This document shows positions 12,626 to 26,798 of a stretch of DNA of 64,000 nucleotides, one piece after another (position 1 is the stretch's first letter; each line of letters begins with the position of its first letter). A program made the position numbers and the translations under genes. The DNA comes from Glandiceps talaboti (taxonomy: Eukaryota; Hemichordata; Enteropneusta; Spengelidae): positions 13,638,342 to 13,702,341 of the forward strand of contig NC_135549.1 of the NCBI RefSeq assembly GCF_964340395.1. Direction: 5' to 3'. Under the pieces are notes generated by a model. The model saw nothing but the letters and a program-made list of their open reading frames with translations, was not told the origin of the DNA and searched no databases.

Positions 12626-13500
12626 CTTAGACTAACTTCAATATATATACACAGTTTTGTTGAAGCTAGGGAGTCAGGTTAGATAATAATAAGTAATAGG
12701 ATTAGACCCCCTAACACACCTGGTTTGTGCCATTTAGAACCATTGATTGGACTGTGAGCTGCATAGATTGCCTCATAAAAAAATGGATTGAACTTTGATA
12801 TTTTTGTAGAGAATAATTAGATACTGGATAGTTTATGAAAATGTGGATTTTAGAAACAATGAAAATTTTTGTAACTGGAGTCTATCCAATCAGTTAAAGT
12901 TTGATGGATGAAGCAATATTCTATTACGGTAACATATAATTAAATATCAGTTTAATAACATATAGTGTTCAGATAATCTGATATTTAAAAATAACAATTA
13001 CCAATGTTTTCTGATAAATATGAAATGTATTGAACATTTCAAGGATATGACCTACATGTGTATAGAATTTTTTTTTTTCAAAACACACTTGCAGCCCTGC
13101 AGGGGACTTTGCATAAATCTGATGATGGTGTGTATAGCGGGTAGAGAATTTGAATTTATACATAAGTGATTGGTCGTCAAGATTGTTGGTTATGTACGTA
13201 GTAATCTTCGTAACAACATCATTTGCAATGAATGGTGTGATATCACAGTGTAGATTGAATAGCCGGCAACACATATACCGTTATAGTTCTTTTTGTATCC
13301 ATGCTGTATCCTCTTAGCCAGTAACTACGTTGTATCCAAACACTGATAAATCTCATAGTCTTCAAGATACAAAGACAAGTGCATGATTTAATTCATGTAA
13401 TTATAATGATCACTAGACAGTGATGAAATGGAGAGTTAATATACCAATAAAAGTCAACAACAATCTGACAAAACTCAGGTACATGTATGTCTTTGTACAT

Positions 13501-13585
13501 GCTTGTTTGTTTGTTTGTTTGTTTGTTTATTAGTTAGTTAGTTAGGTTTTTTTTGTGTGTACATGTTTGTTTTTATTTATTTATT

Positions 13586-13618
<33 letters not shown>

Positions 13619-13925
13619 ATGTATGTATGTATGTATGTATGTATGTATGTGTGTGTGTGTATGTGTGTGTGTATGTATGTATGTATGTATGTATGTATGT
13701 ATGTATGTGTGTGTGCGTGCATGCATGCGCACATGCATGCATGCATGTATGTATGTATGTATGTATGTATGTATGTATGTATGTATGTATGCGTATGCAT
13801 GTATGTATGTATGTATGTATGTATGTATGTATGTATGTATGTATGTATGTATGTATGTATATGTATGTGTGTATGTATGTATGTATGTATGTATGTATGT
13901 ATGTATGTATGTATGTATATGTATG

Positions 13926-13957
<32 letters not shown>

Positions 13958-14221
13958 TGTATGTATGTGTGTGTGTATGTATGTGTGTATGTATGTATGT
14001 ATGTATGTATGTATGTATGTATGTATGTATGTATGTATGTATGTATGTATGTATATGTATGTATGTGTGTATGTATGTATGTATGTATGTATGTATGTAT
14101 GTATGTATATGTATGTATGTACATTTGTATGTATGTATATGTATGTATGTATGTGTGTGTGTATGTATGTATGTATGTATGTATGTATGTATGTGTGTAT
14201 GTATGTGTGTGTGTGTGTGTA
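13501..14221 (+). repeat. Long (TTTG)n / (GT)n / (GTAT)n microsatellite
   Basis: About 720 bp, mostly TATG units interrupted by GT runs and a short GCATGC-rich block near 13715-13745. All frames stay open on both strands and give Cys-Met-Tyr-Val or His-Thr-Tyr-Ile repeats; these are not genes. Confidence 0.97.
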
Positions 14222-16970
14222 TTTCTTTATATGGTAATAAATATAATGTTCAATACAAGTCCCAATCTGCATATGTAAAGTATAAATATTTTCTGTCCAT
14301 TTGATATCAATTTTACTGTGTACGTTATATGCGTTAGGTTCAATGCGTAACGGTGGAAGATAACAACCGTACAACAGATTTTGTGCAGTGTTTATTATAC
14401 ACTGACTAGCGAATGAATGAACAAAAGCTAAGAGTGCTGTGGGGTCGGGGGTGGTGGTGGTTAATAACTGGAATTTTCTAGTCTGGAATCGTTGCTTTCC
14501 GTTTACAGTGTGTAGTATCTTGGAACGTGTGATGGTATTAAACTTGCGGCTTCGTGTTTTCTAATTACCTTTCGAGCTATCTTCCTGTAGTAGACTCTAA
14601 TACATACTAATGTATCGTTTACTTGGCTTGATCGAAAATATGAATTCCCTGGATCTTTACATTCTAACACGTCATGTCATCGAACTATTCATATATTATA
14701 CAAACGGTTAAGTTCTACCAATAGCATGTATTAAGGTTGATGTATGCTGAGTAGAACAGGTGCACTTTACTATGCTGCTACGAGGCTCTGTCTTGACTGA
14801 GTTTTCAACATGGAGTACCAAATGAATACAAGTACTGACTTCTCATAATATACAAGTAATTGCTGTATCAAGCGTTATTAAATCGCCTTCAACCGTTGAC
14901 AATGCATTCGAACAAAATATGTCATTCGTAACTAAAGTATGTATACATATTATAGGCTTTTTTTTATCAAGGAGGTTTAAACGAAAGTGATATCGATGAT
15001 ATCAGGAAATTTAAAGATTGTCTTCACAACAAAGGCGGACTTTACAGAATATATCTTGCGTCGACATCGAGTATAATGTATACACGAAATAAAATATTTG
15101 ATAAGCAAGTACTATTTGTGTATATAGTTGAAGTATATCAAACATGTATAACGTTTGTTGACTGTGTTTCTTTGGTTTCGATGGTCTAACCAGGGTTGAA
15201 TTGGGAGACTCGAAATAATCAAAACTGGCTCCGTTTACGTCATGGCGGCTGCATTGATTGATGTATTTACGTGTACTAGTACATATATATATCAGTAACA
15301 GCAGGCTGGAATCATGACCTTGCAATGACCCCATGCATACCACTCTCACTGTGTGGTAGGTGTATAAAAACAGACCCTTTGTTGTTATTTTTTGACAGCA
15401 ATGTTTCAGAGTGCGCAGTATTTTGTTTCAATTTTTAAAGTGTTTTGTAGACATTGCATTATTGGAGGAAAGTTGACGTAACTTTAGAAACAAATATACA
15501 TGTAAGCAACATGAACACAACAGTTTACTCTGAACACTGTATTGGTGAAACTGGGTTTCCATGTGCAGAAATTCACCTGCTAAAATCATATGAAATCGTA
15601 TTACTACAATTAAGTTTCGAAAACATATCGAGTGATTACCTCAAGATTTCGCTTATATGGAAATCGATGCAAGTAACATGATGCATCAACTTGAACTTGG
15701 TATTCTGAGCCTGTAATTAATTATGTAGTTATTAATTATTCAAATCCCTCACATTCTCAATAAATGAGCTATAGAGTAAGGAGCGATTGTTTTTATTAGT
15801 GGCCATTCAAGTTAGTGGAGTTCAAATATCCCCATCGATTGTCGAAGAGACACCAACAACTCAACAAGTGTCTGAACATGTACATCACATGCAATTTTCC
15901 CATGATCTATCGACTGTGTGCATGCAGACTAATGGTATTGTTATTCAAAAATAAATCTTTTTGTCTCCTAATTTTGACTGTTTTTCTAATATTCAGAAGA
16001 CAGTAACAGTAACAGCAGGTATCCGTAATCCTTCAATTGCGAGTACTGCATTATAACTCGTGGTAGAGGCCAGGTGTACATGTCTTTGGGAGCTCTCACT
16101 TACGTCTAGGGGTCACCAGGAACTATAAAAAAAAACAGTCTCTATTCATGCATCTACAGTTATGCACTGCACTGGCAGTCTTAGCTTAGTGTCGTTGTGA
16201 TCACGTGGTAACGCCAGTAACCTCAACCGTAAAGAAAGCCCATTGTTGCGTATATTGATTAAACTATTTCTATATATATACACGTAGTACACTGGTATAC
16301 ATGTATGAAGTTGTTTAAGGGCTTTGTCATTATGTTTTGCAAGAGGGACAGTCATGTTGTTTCTTCAGATTGTATCAATTGTGTTTCACTTCAAAAAAAG
16401 TATTACTGAAAACTAAATGCTATTCTATATTGCCAACCACATGATATGCTAGGGCGTGTGGAAAAGGTTATTCCGTTCCAGTGACAGTCTTTGGCCTCAG
16501 ATTGTTCTAGGATATTAGTCTACTACGTTGACTTGCCTGATCCGTTGAGTCGATACCATGTTATAATTTAAGCTTACCGAGGTTTTTCACCGTGGAAAAT
16601 GTTTACAAATGTGTTAAAACTGTGGACTGCACTGCTGCAAATGAATAATCAACTCGCTATAATTTCGTCAAAGCTAGAATGTTCTCCATGGCAAATAGAA
16701 ATTTGCAATATGTGTGGAATATGATATTATTTATAAATCCTAACCTCTGCTTCTTTTTATCAAACGGCTTCCGTAATAGAAAAATAAATCATTCTCAGAT
16801 ATTACATCAGCGCGAGAGTGTTTTTAGGAAGTGTAGTACAGGGATTGTGACTCTCAATGGTGGCACTGGATTTTCGAATTTCACTTCCACTCTCTCGGCC
16901 CTCGGTAACAGTGTGTTGGATACTCCCTTCGTTGAATTAAGGGTGGCCTTGTATCAGACTCGTGGACAAG

Positions 16971-19900
16971 ATGGCGAAAGAGGATGACAATGTCGAAGGT
17001 GAGGGCGAGGGAAAAGTCTACCCTGAGAAGGAAAGAGGTGGTTTATTTATCAAGTACCTGGTAGTTCTCATCGTTGTTATCTTGCTAGTCGCATTTTTCA
17101 TAATTGTTATTATAATGGTGTATTTCCTTCATCCGGGCTGGGGTTGTCCAACCAAGGGCGATGCTCTGCCTACTGCACAATTGCAGACACGGAAACCATT
17201 CGAAGGTAGATTACCAGACACTCTCAAACCAACCAACTACAGAATTAAGATCCAGCCATACCTGGACGAAGAAGACGGTGATAAACGGTTCTTATTTGAC
17301 GGGGAAGTTGATATTTCTATGAAGTGTGAGAAATCGACCAATGTCATTACATTACATGCACTGAATCTAAACATTGATGAAGACACGGTGAGAGTCAATG
17401 AAATCGACACCAATGAAGACATAGGTGTGAAGGATATCTCCACGGATGAGGAATACGATTTCTTTACCGTAAAAACTAAGAAGAAGCTACAAAGTGATAA
17501 ACAGTACAAGATTTCTATGAACTATGTAGGATTATTGAACAATTCTGACATTGTTGCTCTGTACTTAGGTTCGTACAACGTTGGAAATGAAACCAGGTAA
17601 GTATAAGTTTAGAAGTAACCTTAACTTTATACAACGTGAACTTCTCCTTCAAAAATCATCAGAACTTCCCCAAAGGAGGGGGCAAGTTGCACAAATAACT
17701 CTCATGAATTAATTACTTTTAGTACGTAATGACTGTACCATGCATGCTGTCTCGATAAATACTAGTATATTGATTATTTGAGATGCACACATGTATCTGA
17801 ACAAATCAATGTCCCGTTCAGACGTACCCCAGTTTACTATTTAGACAGTCAAGTGTAACTCGAAATTTTTACAGTTTGAAAAGGGGTCATTTTAAGCATG
17901 ACTGGACATGACAGTCTGGATAATATACTTTCATTGCAATGATGGGGGCTTTCGATAATAGGTTATGGGTCAGTCAAGAGGGGGTGTATGCCTAGACCAT
18001 AATTTACAAATAACTGAGTTGGACTGACAGGAAGACAATAAGGTCTATATCAGTAAACATAGCATGTCCAAAATGAAAGAGAGACATGTCCAAAAACTTA
18101 ATAGTGCTCACACTCATGTGCAAAGGAAAGACACGTTATAATTACAGGTCGACTCATTGGTTGAGTCAGTCGACAGATAACCAAAGAAGTCTTGACTGCC
18201 TTTATTGAAACACATTCACTTTTCGATTTGAAAGCCATATATTGTTATTTAAATTTGTTTCCTCTAATGGTATGTGGTCTTACAAAATTGTAGTAGTACT
18301 ACCTTCATGGTTTGTCCTTGTTGAGGTCATACTTGGTATTGTGTTATTGTTGTCATGAATGCTGTACACCACACACTCCGTTTGTCAACATCGGGTCACG
18401 CCGTATCGTTATATTTGTTATATTTATTAGTATAGTTACATGTACACCTCGTGCATAGACCACTCACAAGTAGGGTAGATACCTCGTGTTGTGTTTGCCA
18501 GTCCTTCCAATGTATTTACGAAGATCGATATCCATTAGTATACCTTTCTCTTACACATGAATTTACAATGCATTTCCACGGAATGTACATGCTACTACGT
18601 TCATTGTTATAGTCGTGGTATTCACACTGTAAGCCAGAAAATATTTCGAACATGTAGGCCTCTACATTTACTTTGGAAATATTCCGCAAATTTACATGTA
18701 GTCGCATAGATATCTGACCAGTGTAATTTACCACGAAAATGGACATTGGTTCAAATGTGTCCAAAATCCTGACAGTACTTAAAGAAATTAACATTCGCTT
18801 TTTATTGCATGATTTCCCGCCTGTCGACCTTTAATCATGGTGAGATACGTCTACTGCAAAATGTAAAAATCATAGCTTAACCGACCTGACATAGAGTTTG
18901 GAAATTAGACTAAATTAAATATTCCCTGCCTCAATTTCTGTCCTTATCATAGGTATGCAGTGGCCAGTCAACTAGAACACGTGTTTAGCCGTCGAGTATT
19001 TCCATCGTTCGATGAACCAGCACTGAAAGCTACCTTCGATATCATCATCAAACATCGAACCATCAGATCAGCTTTGTCAAATATGCCGGTAATCAGGAAC
19101 GAGACTGACGGCGACTGGAACACTGCGTACTTCGACAGAACCCCTGTCATGCCTAATTATTTGGTGGCTGTAGTAGTGTCAGACTTTGTTTATAAAGAGA
19201 AGACAACAAAATCGGGGGTTAAGGTATGTATGGTTTTCAAATGCAGAAACACTTCTCACATGACCTTTACAATTCGATATATGATTTGACAGTCATGGTT
19301 AGAACTTGATTCCTCTCATTTCTCATATTAACGTTAAAGTTGTTGTGCAATTTAGGACAACTTATAGACATAAAATGCACTTGATTGACATTGACAACAA
19401 GTTCAACTAAATATTACAATAGACCTGTTGCCGGTTCCAAGATGCATTGCGCGTCTCTCCATACAATGTTGTGTACTCGCGGAGGGGTTTGCACACGTTA
19501 CTCACTGAGGGGGATGGTCGTCACCTGACAGTACCCTGGGTTTACCAGTAAAATCACCCTTTGTCATTGATGGCTTTTAGTCTTTTTTTTTCTATAAAAT
19601 TACTCGTAATCAAAGAGGTTAAAGTGTCTTTCCATCATTTCCTGATGAAAATGTTATTTCAAACTTAATAAAGACAAAACAATAAGCGACGTCGTATCGC
19701 GCAATGCATCTTTGAACCGGAAAATCGACCATTGTCAGTGTGTATGAAATCTAACGTTTAATTATAAATTATTTGTATGGTTCAAACAAGTGGTGATGTG
19801 CGAATGGACCGATGTGAGATCCAGACACGCACATTCGCCTCGAAGTTGCCGTATCATTCTTGGATCACCTTGATGGCCCAGAACCTATCGTAGTTTGGAC

Positions 19901-22900
19901 CATGTTCAACTGATATGAAGTCCTGGCAAATTATCAGTTCAACGTTAGATTGTACAAGTCGGGCTTAATTCCCTACAAATTTTCGATTCAGTATTAATTA
20001 CATGGCGAATTGTTTTTCTTAAAAAATTCCCATTTCAGCTACGAACCTGGGCAACGCGGGAAATGATTAACGCTACAGACTTTGCACTTGATTTTGGTGT
20101 TGCAACATTGGATTACTTCGAGGACACGTGGAATATATCGTATCCTCTACCAAAACTAGGTAAGTCAGAGATACACTTTTCATTTGAGAATAGAGAAAAT
20201 AATACTAAGATATTTGTTTTAATTAATATTTTATAATCAAGTTCTGATTATTTTCTGACACATATCACCATTCCCATCTTACATATGAATCTAATGTCTG
20301 CTATCTATCACTTTACTAGATTGATTACATTTTACAAATTTATATCATTAGATATGGTTGCCTTACCGGTGTTTAAGTTTGGTGCCATGGAGAACTGGGG
20401 TCTAGTGGTGTACAAAGAGACTCGGCTGTGTTATGACAAAGATGTCAACACTCCAACAAGAGCCCAGAGAGTGGCACTGATTATTGTTCATGAATTAGCA
20501 CACAAGGTGAGACATACGTGCATGGTGACACTCGGTACGAGTATGTATATGACAGAAAAAAATGGATTCAAAAGATCTTCTACGAGCATGCGCATTTGAA
20601 GGCCAAGTTAGGATTAGATGTGGAGTTGTCTGGAGGCGGTATTCTTATTAAAAAATGTCAATCTCAGATTTAGTCTACTATAACGTTGATACAGAACAAA
20701 AGAGCGATCCTGACAGTGTAATCCTTATGGCTACACTGATGAGATAATACTAGGACTGAGATCCTGGTCTGGCCTTGAAATTAAACGGTAAAGAGAAAAT
20801 GTATATTTATTTTGATCTCAGACCACTAACGAATTTTTAACGAGTTTACACAGGCTTTTTATTTGGATCATCAAATCTCTAAAAAGTGATATTTTTTACG
20901 AATATTGTGAATATTTACAATGTAAATAATAATTCTCCAGGTAAAGACCATGACATTACGATTAAAGCGGTGGAAAGGTTGTTGACAACTCCATAATCCT
21001 ACGTATGAAATGTAATGATATTCATTGATTTACTTGACAGTGGTTTGGTAATTTGGTGACCATGGCGTGGTGGAGTGATACCTGGTTAAACGAAGGCTTC
21101 GCCAGACATTTTGAATTTTTTGTTGTAGATTTCATCAAACCTACGTGGAAAATTGTAAGTTGTATAAAGAATGTATGTTTTAAAAAGTTAGATTTAATGG
21201 TAATAATAACGCCACTATAGACACTGTGAATACCCGGCAAAATACACGTAAACACACGTAAGCTTAATCGTTAAACTTTATTGGGTTGTCATGGTAATTA
21301 TGGATTTTTATCAAAATCTACAGAGTCATTCTTATCTCAGAGGAGATTAGCTGTCTACAAAGCTTCATCCGCAATTCATTTACATGTTGTCTTGGTAACA
21401 ATCAAACTACACAACATGGATGACAAACACGATAACTTCCGTCCAATATATATAATATATGAGTTGTTTTACCCGTTTATCTCACTAAATCTGTACATCA
21501 GTACAATGTTTCTTAGAAACACTTTTATAAAAATCGTTATATTTCTGCTTCTAGTACGAACAGTTTTATCAAGATACGGTGACTTTCCAGTCGTTCAACG
21601 ATGATGCCAGCAGTGAGTCGCATCCTACGGTACAGCCACATGTCGGATGGGTCGACGATTTATGGACACAGTTTGATACCAGAGTTTATGAAAGGGTAAG
21701 TGTCATTCTATGTATAATGGCACTGTCATCTTTACAGAGTCGTCAAGGCTCTTGACCTTGTACTTGATGAAGCTAGTGTCTTCCAAAACATTCAGCGGTA
21801 GCCTATTATTTTGATCACCCTGTAGTGATCAAGATTCGTTTTAATTTTATTTGTCCCATATATATATAACGTGGCATACACATTATAATTATTACTGTAA
21901 CAATGGAGGTCATTTCAGAGTTTGATGAAATCGTAAACTGTATGCTCTTTTCCAGGGTTCTCATATGATCACGATGATGCGTTGTTTCTTAGGAGACACC
22001 ATTGTTTTCGAAGGATTCAGAAATTACCTCAGGAAGCATAGTTATGGGAATACATACAGTGATGATTTATGGGCTGCACTGACTGAGGTAAATGAAACAC
22101 TGTTCATATCCGATTTCAATATTTTTCCCTGCTGCAATATGTATTTAAATATCAATCGGTGGATCTGGATAGGTGGGGAATAATGTTTAACTTCTCGGTT
22201 AACTAGGGGCGAAATGATAAAATTTCGACGAATCAGCGAGACTCAGTACGTTAGTGACCAGAGAGATCATATTAGGCGAAAAAATCGCAAACCTACATTG
22301 GTCTACATTTAGCAAACGAAAACAATAACAGTGTACGTTTTTTTTTACTAAATCACATATATTTTTTACGAAATACATATTCTTCAGACTGCCAAGGAAT
22401 CTGGTGTCAATATTGATATGAAAGAAGTGATGGATCCATGGCTGTTACAACTTGGCTTTCCAGTGGTGACTATCACACGTAAAGACAACACAGTAACGAT
22501 CGAACAAAAAGTGTTTCTTTTGGACTCTGAAAATGAACTTCCTGACGCCCCGGAAAAACTAGAGTGAGTATTCCTACTATTGTACGTAAACTATCCGCAA
22601 TATAATTTATTGTAGTTCTCAAAACGGTTTAACGGCATAGCTCTATAGATTATTGCACCAGGGCGATTCAAATATCAACTCTTATTGTTGAGTGATACCA
22701 CACATTCTTCGATGTTTTAAACTTGAAATAACCCCACCCTACTCCTCGTGTGAATCAATATTGTCTGTCCATGGTGGTTCTCCTTCAAAGTTTCTAGAAG
22801 TGGTACTACTTCTTCTTCATTACATTGCTATTTGCCTTCTTTTACAGTTACACCTGGAATATTCCATTGACCTACGTCATCTCAAGTGAAATGATACCTT

Positions 22901-25900
22901 ACGATAACCCAACTTTGACATGGATGAATAGAACATCAACAGGTGGGTGTTAAGGCTTGGGCCAATTTCAATACAAGCGCACTTAATAATGTCATCAAGT
23001 GCGCTTGCATTGTGATATTCAAATTGGGTGATACTGATTTTAATGCCAGTTCTAACAGAATCATCAACAGGTGGATGTTGATGCGTGAGCTAACTTTAAT
23101 TTAATACCGTTATGCATGCATGCACACCATACCATGTATGTATAGTGATTTTGTAATACGAGTTCTATGTTATAAGGTGACCACTGTTGCAGATCTACCT
23201 AATTTAGTATTTCAACTCTATTTTCTCAGAAACCATCGAATTAAACAATGCAACATCTCAAGATTGGGTACTTGGGAATATCTATCAACGTGGTTACTAC
23301 AGAGTCAACTATGACCTTGATAACTGGGAGAAACTGATCCTACAACTTAGTATGAACCATGACACAATTCCAGTACAAAACAGAGCCACGTTGATAGATG
23401 ACGCTTTTAATCTCGTGAGATCTGGTGACCTGGAGGCAATATTGGCATTCAGAGTAGCTGATTATCTGAGAAGCGAACGAGATTATTCACCGTGGAAAGT
23501 CTACATGTCAGACATTAAATATGTCAGCAAACAATTGGAAAAGACGCCCTCGTATGGCTACCTTGAGGTATTGTAACTTTCAGAAACATATTTTTTTATA
23601 TACAGTAATATGATAGACTAACAGATCGGCCGTTGTTGGCGAGGTCTAATCTCCATTTATTAGGACAGGCAGATAAGCCTGGACCGATGACGTCATTACA
23701 GTCTATAGGACAGGCTGATAAGCCCGAACCGATGACGTCATTACAGTCTATAGGGCAGGCTGATAAGCCCGGACCGATGACGTCATTACAGTCTATAGGA
23801 TAGGCTGATAAGCCTGGACAGATGACGTCATTACAGTCTATGTGATGATGTTATATATATATACATGTATCCCTGCTAGCTAGGACAACAACATGAACCG
23901 AAAACCTGTCTAGTCTTGTGATTGTCTTAAGACATCATTAAAATACCTTGTTACAATTGGTTGAGAAATACAAATCGCCACTAAAAGAAATCTAGACAGG
24001 AAGACAACCAATCTCACTACTAGCAATGTCAAGCATAGAATTGTGTATTCTGTTATTATTTCAGCTGTACAGTCGGGATTTAGTCAAACAGTTGTATGAG
24101 AAGGACGAGTGGAAATTTCTGGTATCCGACTCAGACGACATCAATCATGTCAAATAGTAAGTAACCGTCACTAAGCATGATTTGAATCTTGTAGATTTCA
24201 TGACAGTGGTTATTGTAAAATCAGCTATATATATAATTTGATAATCTTGATATTTCAAGTATTTTGAACTGAAGACCTTTTCTACAAAAAAGAAAATTTT
24301 AATTATTACAAACTCAACATGCACACGTGGAATATAACATGAATGACACTTAACAATTTTATAAGATACATCCCGTCTTTTATGTTTCAGTCATGTGAAA
24401 GTACTTGCCATCGACCGTGCCTGCGAGGTAAATAGTGAAAAATGCATAAAAGAGGCTAAAAACGTATTTTCTAAATGGAAGAAAGATAAAGTAAAGAATG
24501 AGTAAGCATTCCTTTGTCCTTCTCATTAATATGAACCATGTACAGTCGTATAATTTCGCTTGAAACATCTTCATATCGTTTACTGTCTGTCTGCCTGCTT
24601 GTCTGCCTGCCTGCCTGCCTGTCTGTCTGTGTGTGTGTGTGTGTGTGTGTGTCTGTCTGTCTGTCTGTCTGTCTGCCCGCCTGTCTGTCTGTCTGTCTGT
24701 CCGTCCGTCTGTCTGTATGTCTGATGTTTGTTGGTTGGTTGGTTGGCTGGCTGACTCATTCATTCATCATTTATTCATCATTCCCATCATTTCCTTCCTT
24801 CATCCGTCTGTCCGTTCGTTTGTTCGTTCGTTCGTTCGTTCATTCATTCATTTAAGACATTCATTCATTCATTCATTCATTCATTCATTCATTCATTCAT
24901 TCATTCATTCATTCATTCTAGTCACTACATTACCATTTTCACCATTTTAGATCATGCGTAATAGAATTTTCTTTTATTTACTCTGTCAGAATTCGACAAG
25001 ATGTCAGGAAAACAGTGATGTGTACAGCTATTAGACATGGTGGACAAGACGAATGGAGATTTGCCTACAAAGAACTTGAAAGGACCAATGATTATTCCCT
25101 GAAAAGTGATATTGTAACTGGTTTAGCCTGTACACAGAATGTATGGCTGCTACAGAAGTTTATGGATGACGCCTACCAGCTTTATCAGAACCAGTCTTCC
25201 AAACCAAGTAAAGAGAGTGGCATACCAAACACACTGACTACCGAAGATGAGCCACTAGATTTCTACAAAGTCACTGAAAAAGTGCGAGACCAGTCTGCTG
25301 TCGGACATATGGTCGTAGAAGACTTCGTGATGAGCCATTTTGATGACCTTCTTGCAAGGTTAGTATATAGTTTTCTTTTTTTTTTAAATTTGAAATGCAC
25401 AAACTAAAAGGAGTTCACTAATTATACTAGATGCAAGAAAAACAATCTCATTAATTCGGTTCCTTTTTCTTTTTCATTTTCAGCGATGAAGGTAAAGCCT
25501 TTTCATCAATCTGGGGACTAGCCGATAGAATGAATACCGTAATGCAGCTGAATCAGGTAAGATGTGGAATAGAACTAGAAATCAGTAGGGGAGGGGCCGG
25601 TAGTCTCAATTATGTATTAAGAAACTGTAGCATTTAGGGGCAAGACCAATAGTTCAATGTAGGATAAACAACTCAAATCTTTTAGTTAGGGCTCAGACTC
25701 CCCCCCCCCACACCGATATAAAACCCATGGTGTGGTGAGAAAAATGCTCTTGTATTGATACTTTGATGTATTTCAAGACCATGTGTTTAGTATTGTAAAT
25801 TTTTCCATTTCTAGATTTGATGACATTTTTAGAAATATTTTACATTTAGGGGCACATAAACAGATTCAGTTACAAGAACAGTCGTTTCTGTACCATGATA

Positions 25901-26447
25901 ACTAAAATGGTTTACTGCACCCCACTCTAAAAGAATTCGAATTCTTTTTCATCGTACATCAAACTATTTATCTCGCCCCTATGTCAGAAAGAATGAGGCA
26001 CGAGTGCCTTTAATTTGTTGTTGTGATCGCAGTAATACGTACATGTACAGGTAGCATGACTCGAAGGTGACCGCTAATGTTTTTTGTACAGACATGCTAT
26101 ATTGAAATTATTTAAAATGTTTCCAACACAGTTTTCACTTCCAATGACATTCATTAGACATATCTTTGTTCCTGGTTACAATATGAAAAAATCAGGGAAT
26201 AATAATTTTGTATGCACGGGCATTATCTAGTTTTTAAAAAAATGCCTTTTTGATGAATATTTCTAATTGGTATAATGCATGCCCTTTTCAGCTTGAAGAC
26301 TTTGCTCGTAAATACAACGATATGCCTGGAGATCAAGTGAAGGAGTTCTACAAAGCTCAACGGAAAGTTAAAGCTAATATCAGATGGATGGACAGGAATT
26401 ATGAAAAGCTAGAACAATGGCTGGAAGATAAAACGAGAGATATATAG
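16971..26447 (+). CDS. Gene B: membrane M1 zinc aminopeptidase (aminopeptidase N / ENPEP-like), complete
   Basis: Type II ectopeptidase that would remove N-terminal residues from peptides at the cell surface. Exons: 16971-17596, 18953-19223, 20039-20159, 20352-20506, 21041-21154, 21555-21695, 21956-22087, 22388-22563, 22848-22942, 23230-23567, 24065-24156, 24391-24501, 24990-25358, 25484-25556, 26292-26447. They sum to 2970 nt, 989 aa. Start chosen at MAKEDD because the paralogs start MA(K/R); an in-frame ATG three codons upstream (16962) is possible. Layout: tail 1-28, membrane segment about 29-52, beta domain with [22 protein letters not shown] 350-354, HELAH 386-390, second zinc ligand E409 (WLNEGF), catalytic Y474 (YERG), then the ERAP1-like C-terminal domain. 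These positions are within three residues of human aminopeptidase N. The residue after HELAH is Lys instead of the usual Gln. N-glycosylation sequons are present (NNS, NET, NRT). Exact substrate class cannot be told. Confidence 0.92.
19421..19732. mobile_element. Foldback MITE in intron 2 of gene B
   Basis: Ends are inverted repeats of about 33 bp sharing CCGGTTC(C/A)AAGATGCATTGCGCG (left 19421-19453, right 19697-19732). The interior has no coding potential. A half copy in opposite orientation occurs at 43677-43800 in intron 2 of gene D. Confidence 0.7.
23662..23841 (+). repeat. 45-bp minisatellite x4, each unit with TGACGTCA
   Basis: Four head-to-tail 45-bp units (23662-23706, 23707-23751, 23752-23796, 23797-23841) with a few substitutions, in intron 10 of gene B. 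Every unit keeps GATGACGTCATTACAGTCTA, which contains the perfect palindrome TGACGTCA, the consensus CRE/ATF site. Variation falls outside this core. Confidence 0.95.
24583..24918 (+). repeat. Compound microsatellite (CTGT/CTGC)n-(GT)n-(GTTC)n-(ATTC)n
   Basis: About 335 bp of related tetranucleotide runs in intron 12 of gene B, ending 71 bp upstream of exon 13. It is pyrimidine-rich on the + strand, and produces spurious Cys-Leu-Ser-Val frames. Confidence 0.95.
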
Positions 26448-26798
26448 CAATAGTACCTGATGCATATAATTGCAATGACTATTATGCTGTAGCCACTTAT
26501 TAGATTTGTTCTAAATTAGAGTTTTAAAGAAATGATTTCAGGATATATGTACTCAGGAACAGAAGTCTATTTTATTCCATGAGAAATAATTGACAATCAT
26601 TCGATTTATTGTGTAGAATTATGAAAGTTTTTCGTCCACTTTGAGACTTAAAAAAAATCATAGTATTATATTTTGAATTTTCTATTGATTGCCTGAGATG
26701 TGACTATTTGAGTTTCAATCCTTTGTTGATGACAAAGGAATTACTCCATTATTTCATACTTAGGATTTAGCCCAATGACGTGTTTTTTTCTGTCTGTA

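Larger units (their letters stand above)
9102..16970. other. Intergenic spacer between genes A and B
   Basis: About 7.9 kb. It holds the 3' UTR of gene A (exact end not determined; the first AATAAA I noticed is at 11243, inside a hairpin), a pentanucleotide array, two hairpins, a long (GTAT)n array and the upstream region of gene B. Short open frames here (for example 12065-12337 and 15011-15349) lack homology, codon bias and splice context, so I call no gene. A promoter for B must lie near 16600-16970, but no TATA box or other core element is convincing. Confidence 0.6.

Noticed and set aside
13553-14374. Long open frames of 180-265 codons on both strands
   Set aside because: They are translations of the (GTAT)n array (Cys-Met-Tyr-Val and His-Thr-Tyr-Ile repeats) with no sequence outside it that looks coding.
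17237-17509. Antisense frame of about 90 codons repeated in every first exon (also 28300-28572, 30909-31172, 41880-42143, 57392-57655)
   Set aside because: It is the mirror of the strongly conserved coding strand. Its persistence follows from near-identity of the exons, and no splice sites or starts support a separate gene.
20285-20351. Upstream part of the open frame that contains exon 4 of gene B
   Set aside because: It precedes the splice acceptor at 20350-20351 and has no counterpart in genes C-E; it is intron.
23662-23841. Possible CRISPR-like repeat array
   Set aside because: The units are contiguous with no spacers, the host is a eukaryote and no cas genes exist; it is a minisatellite.
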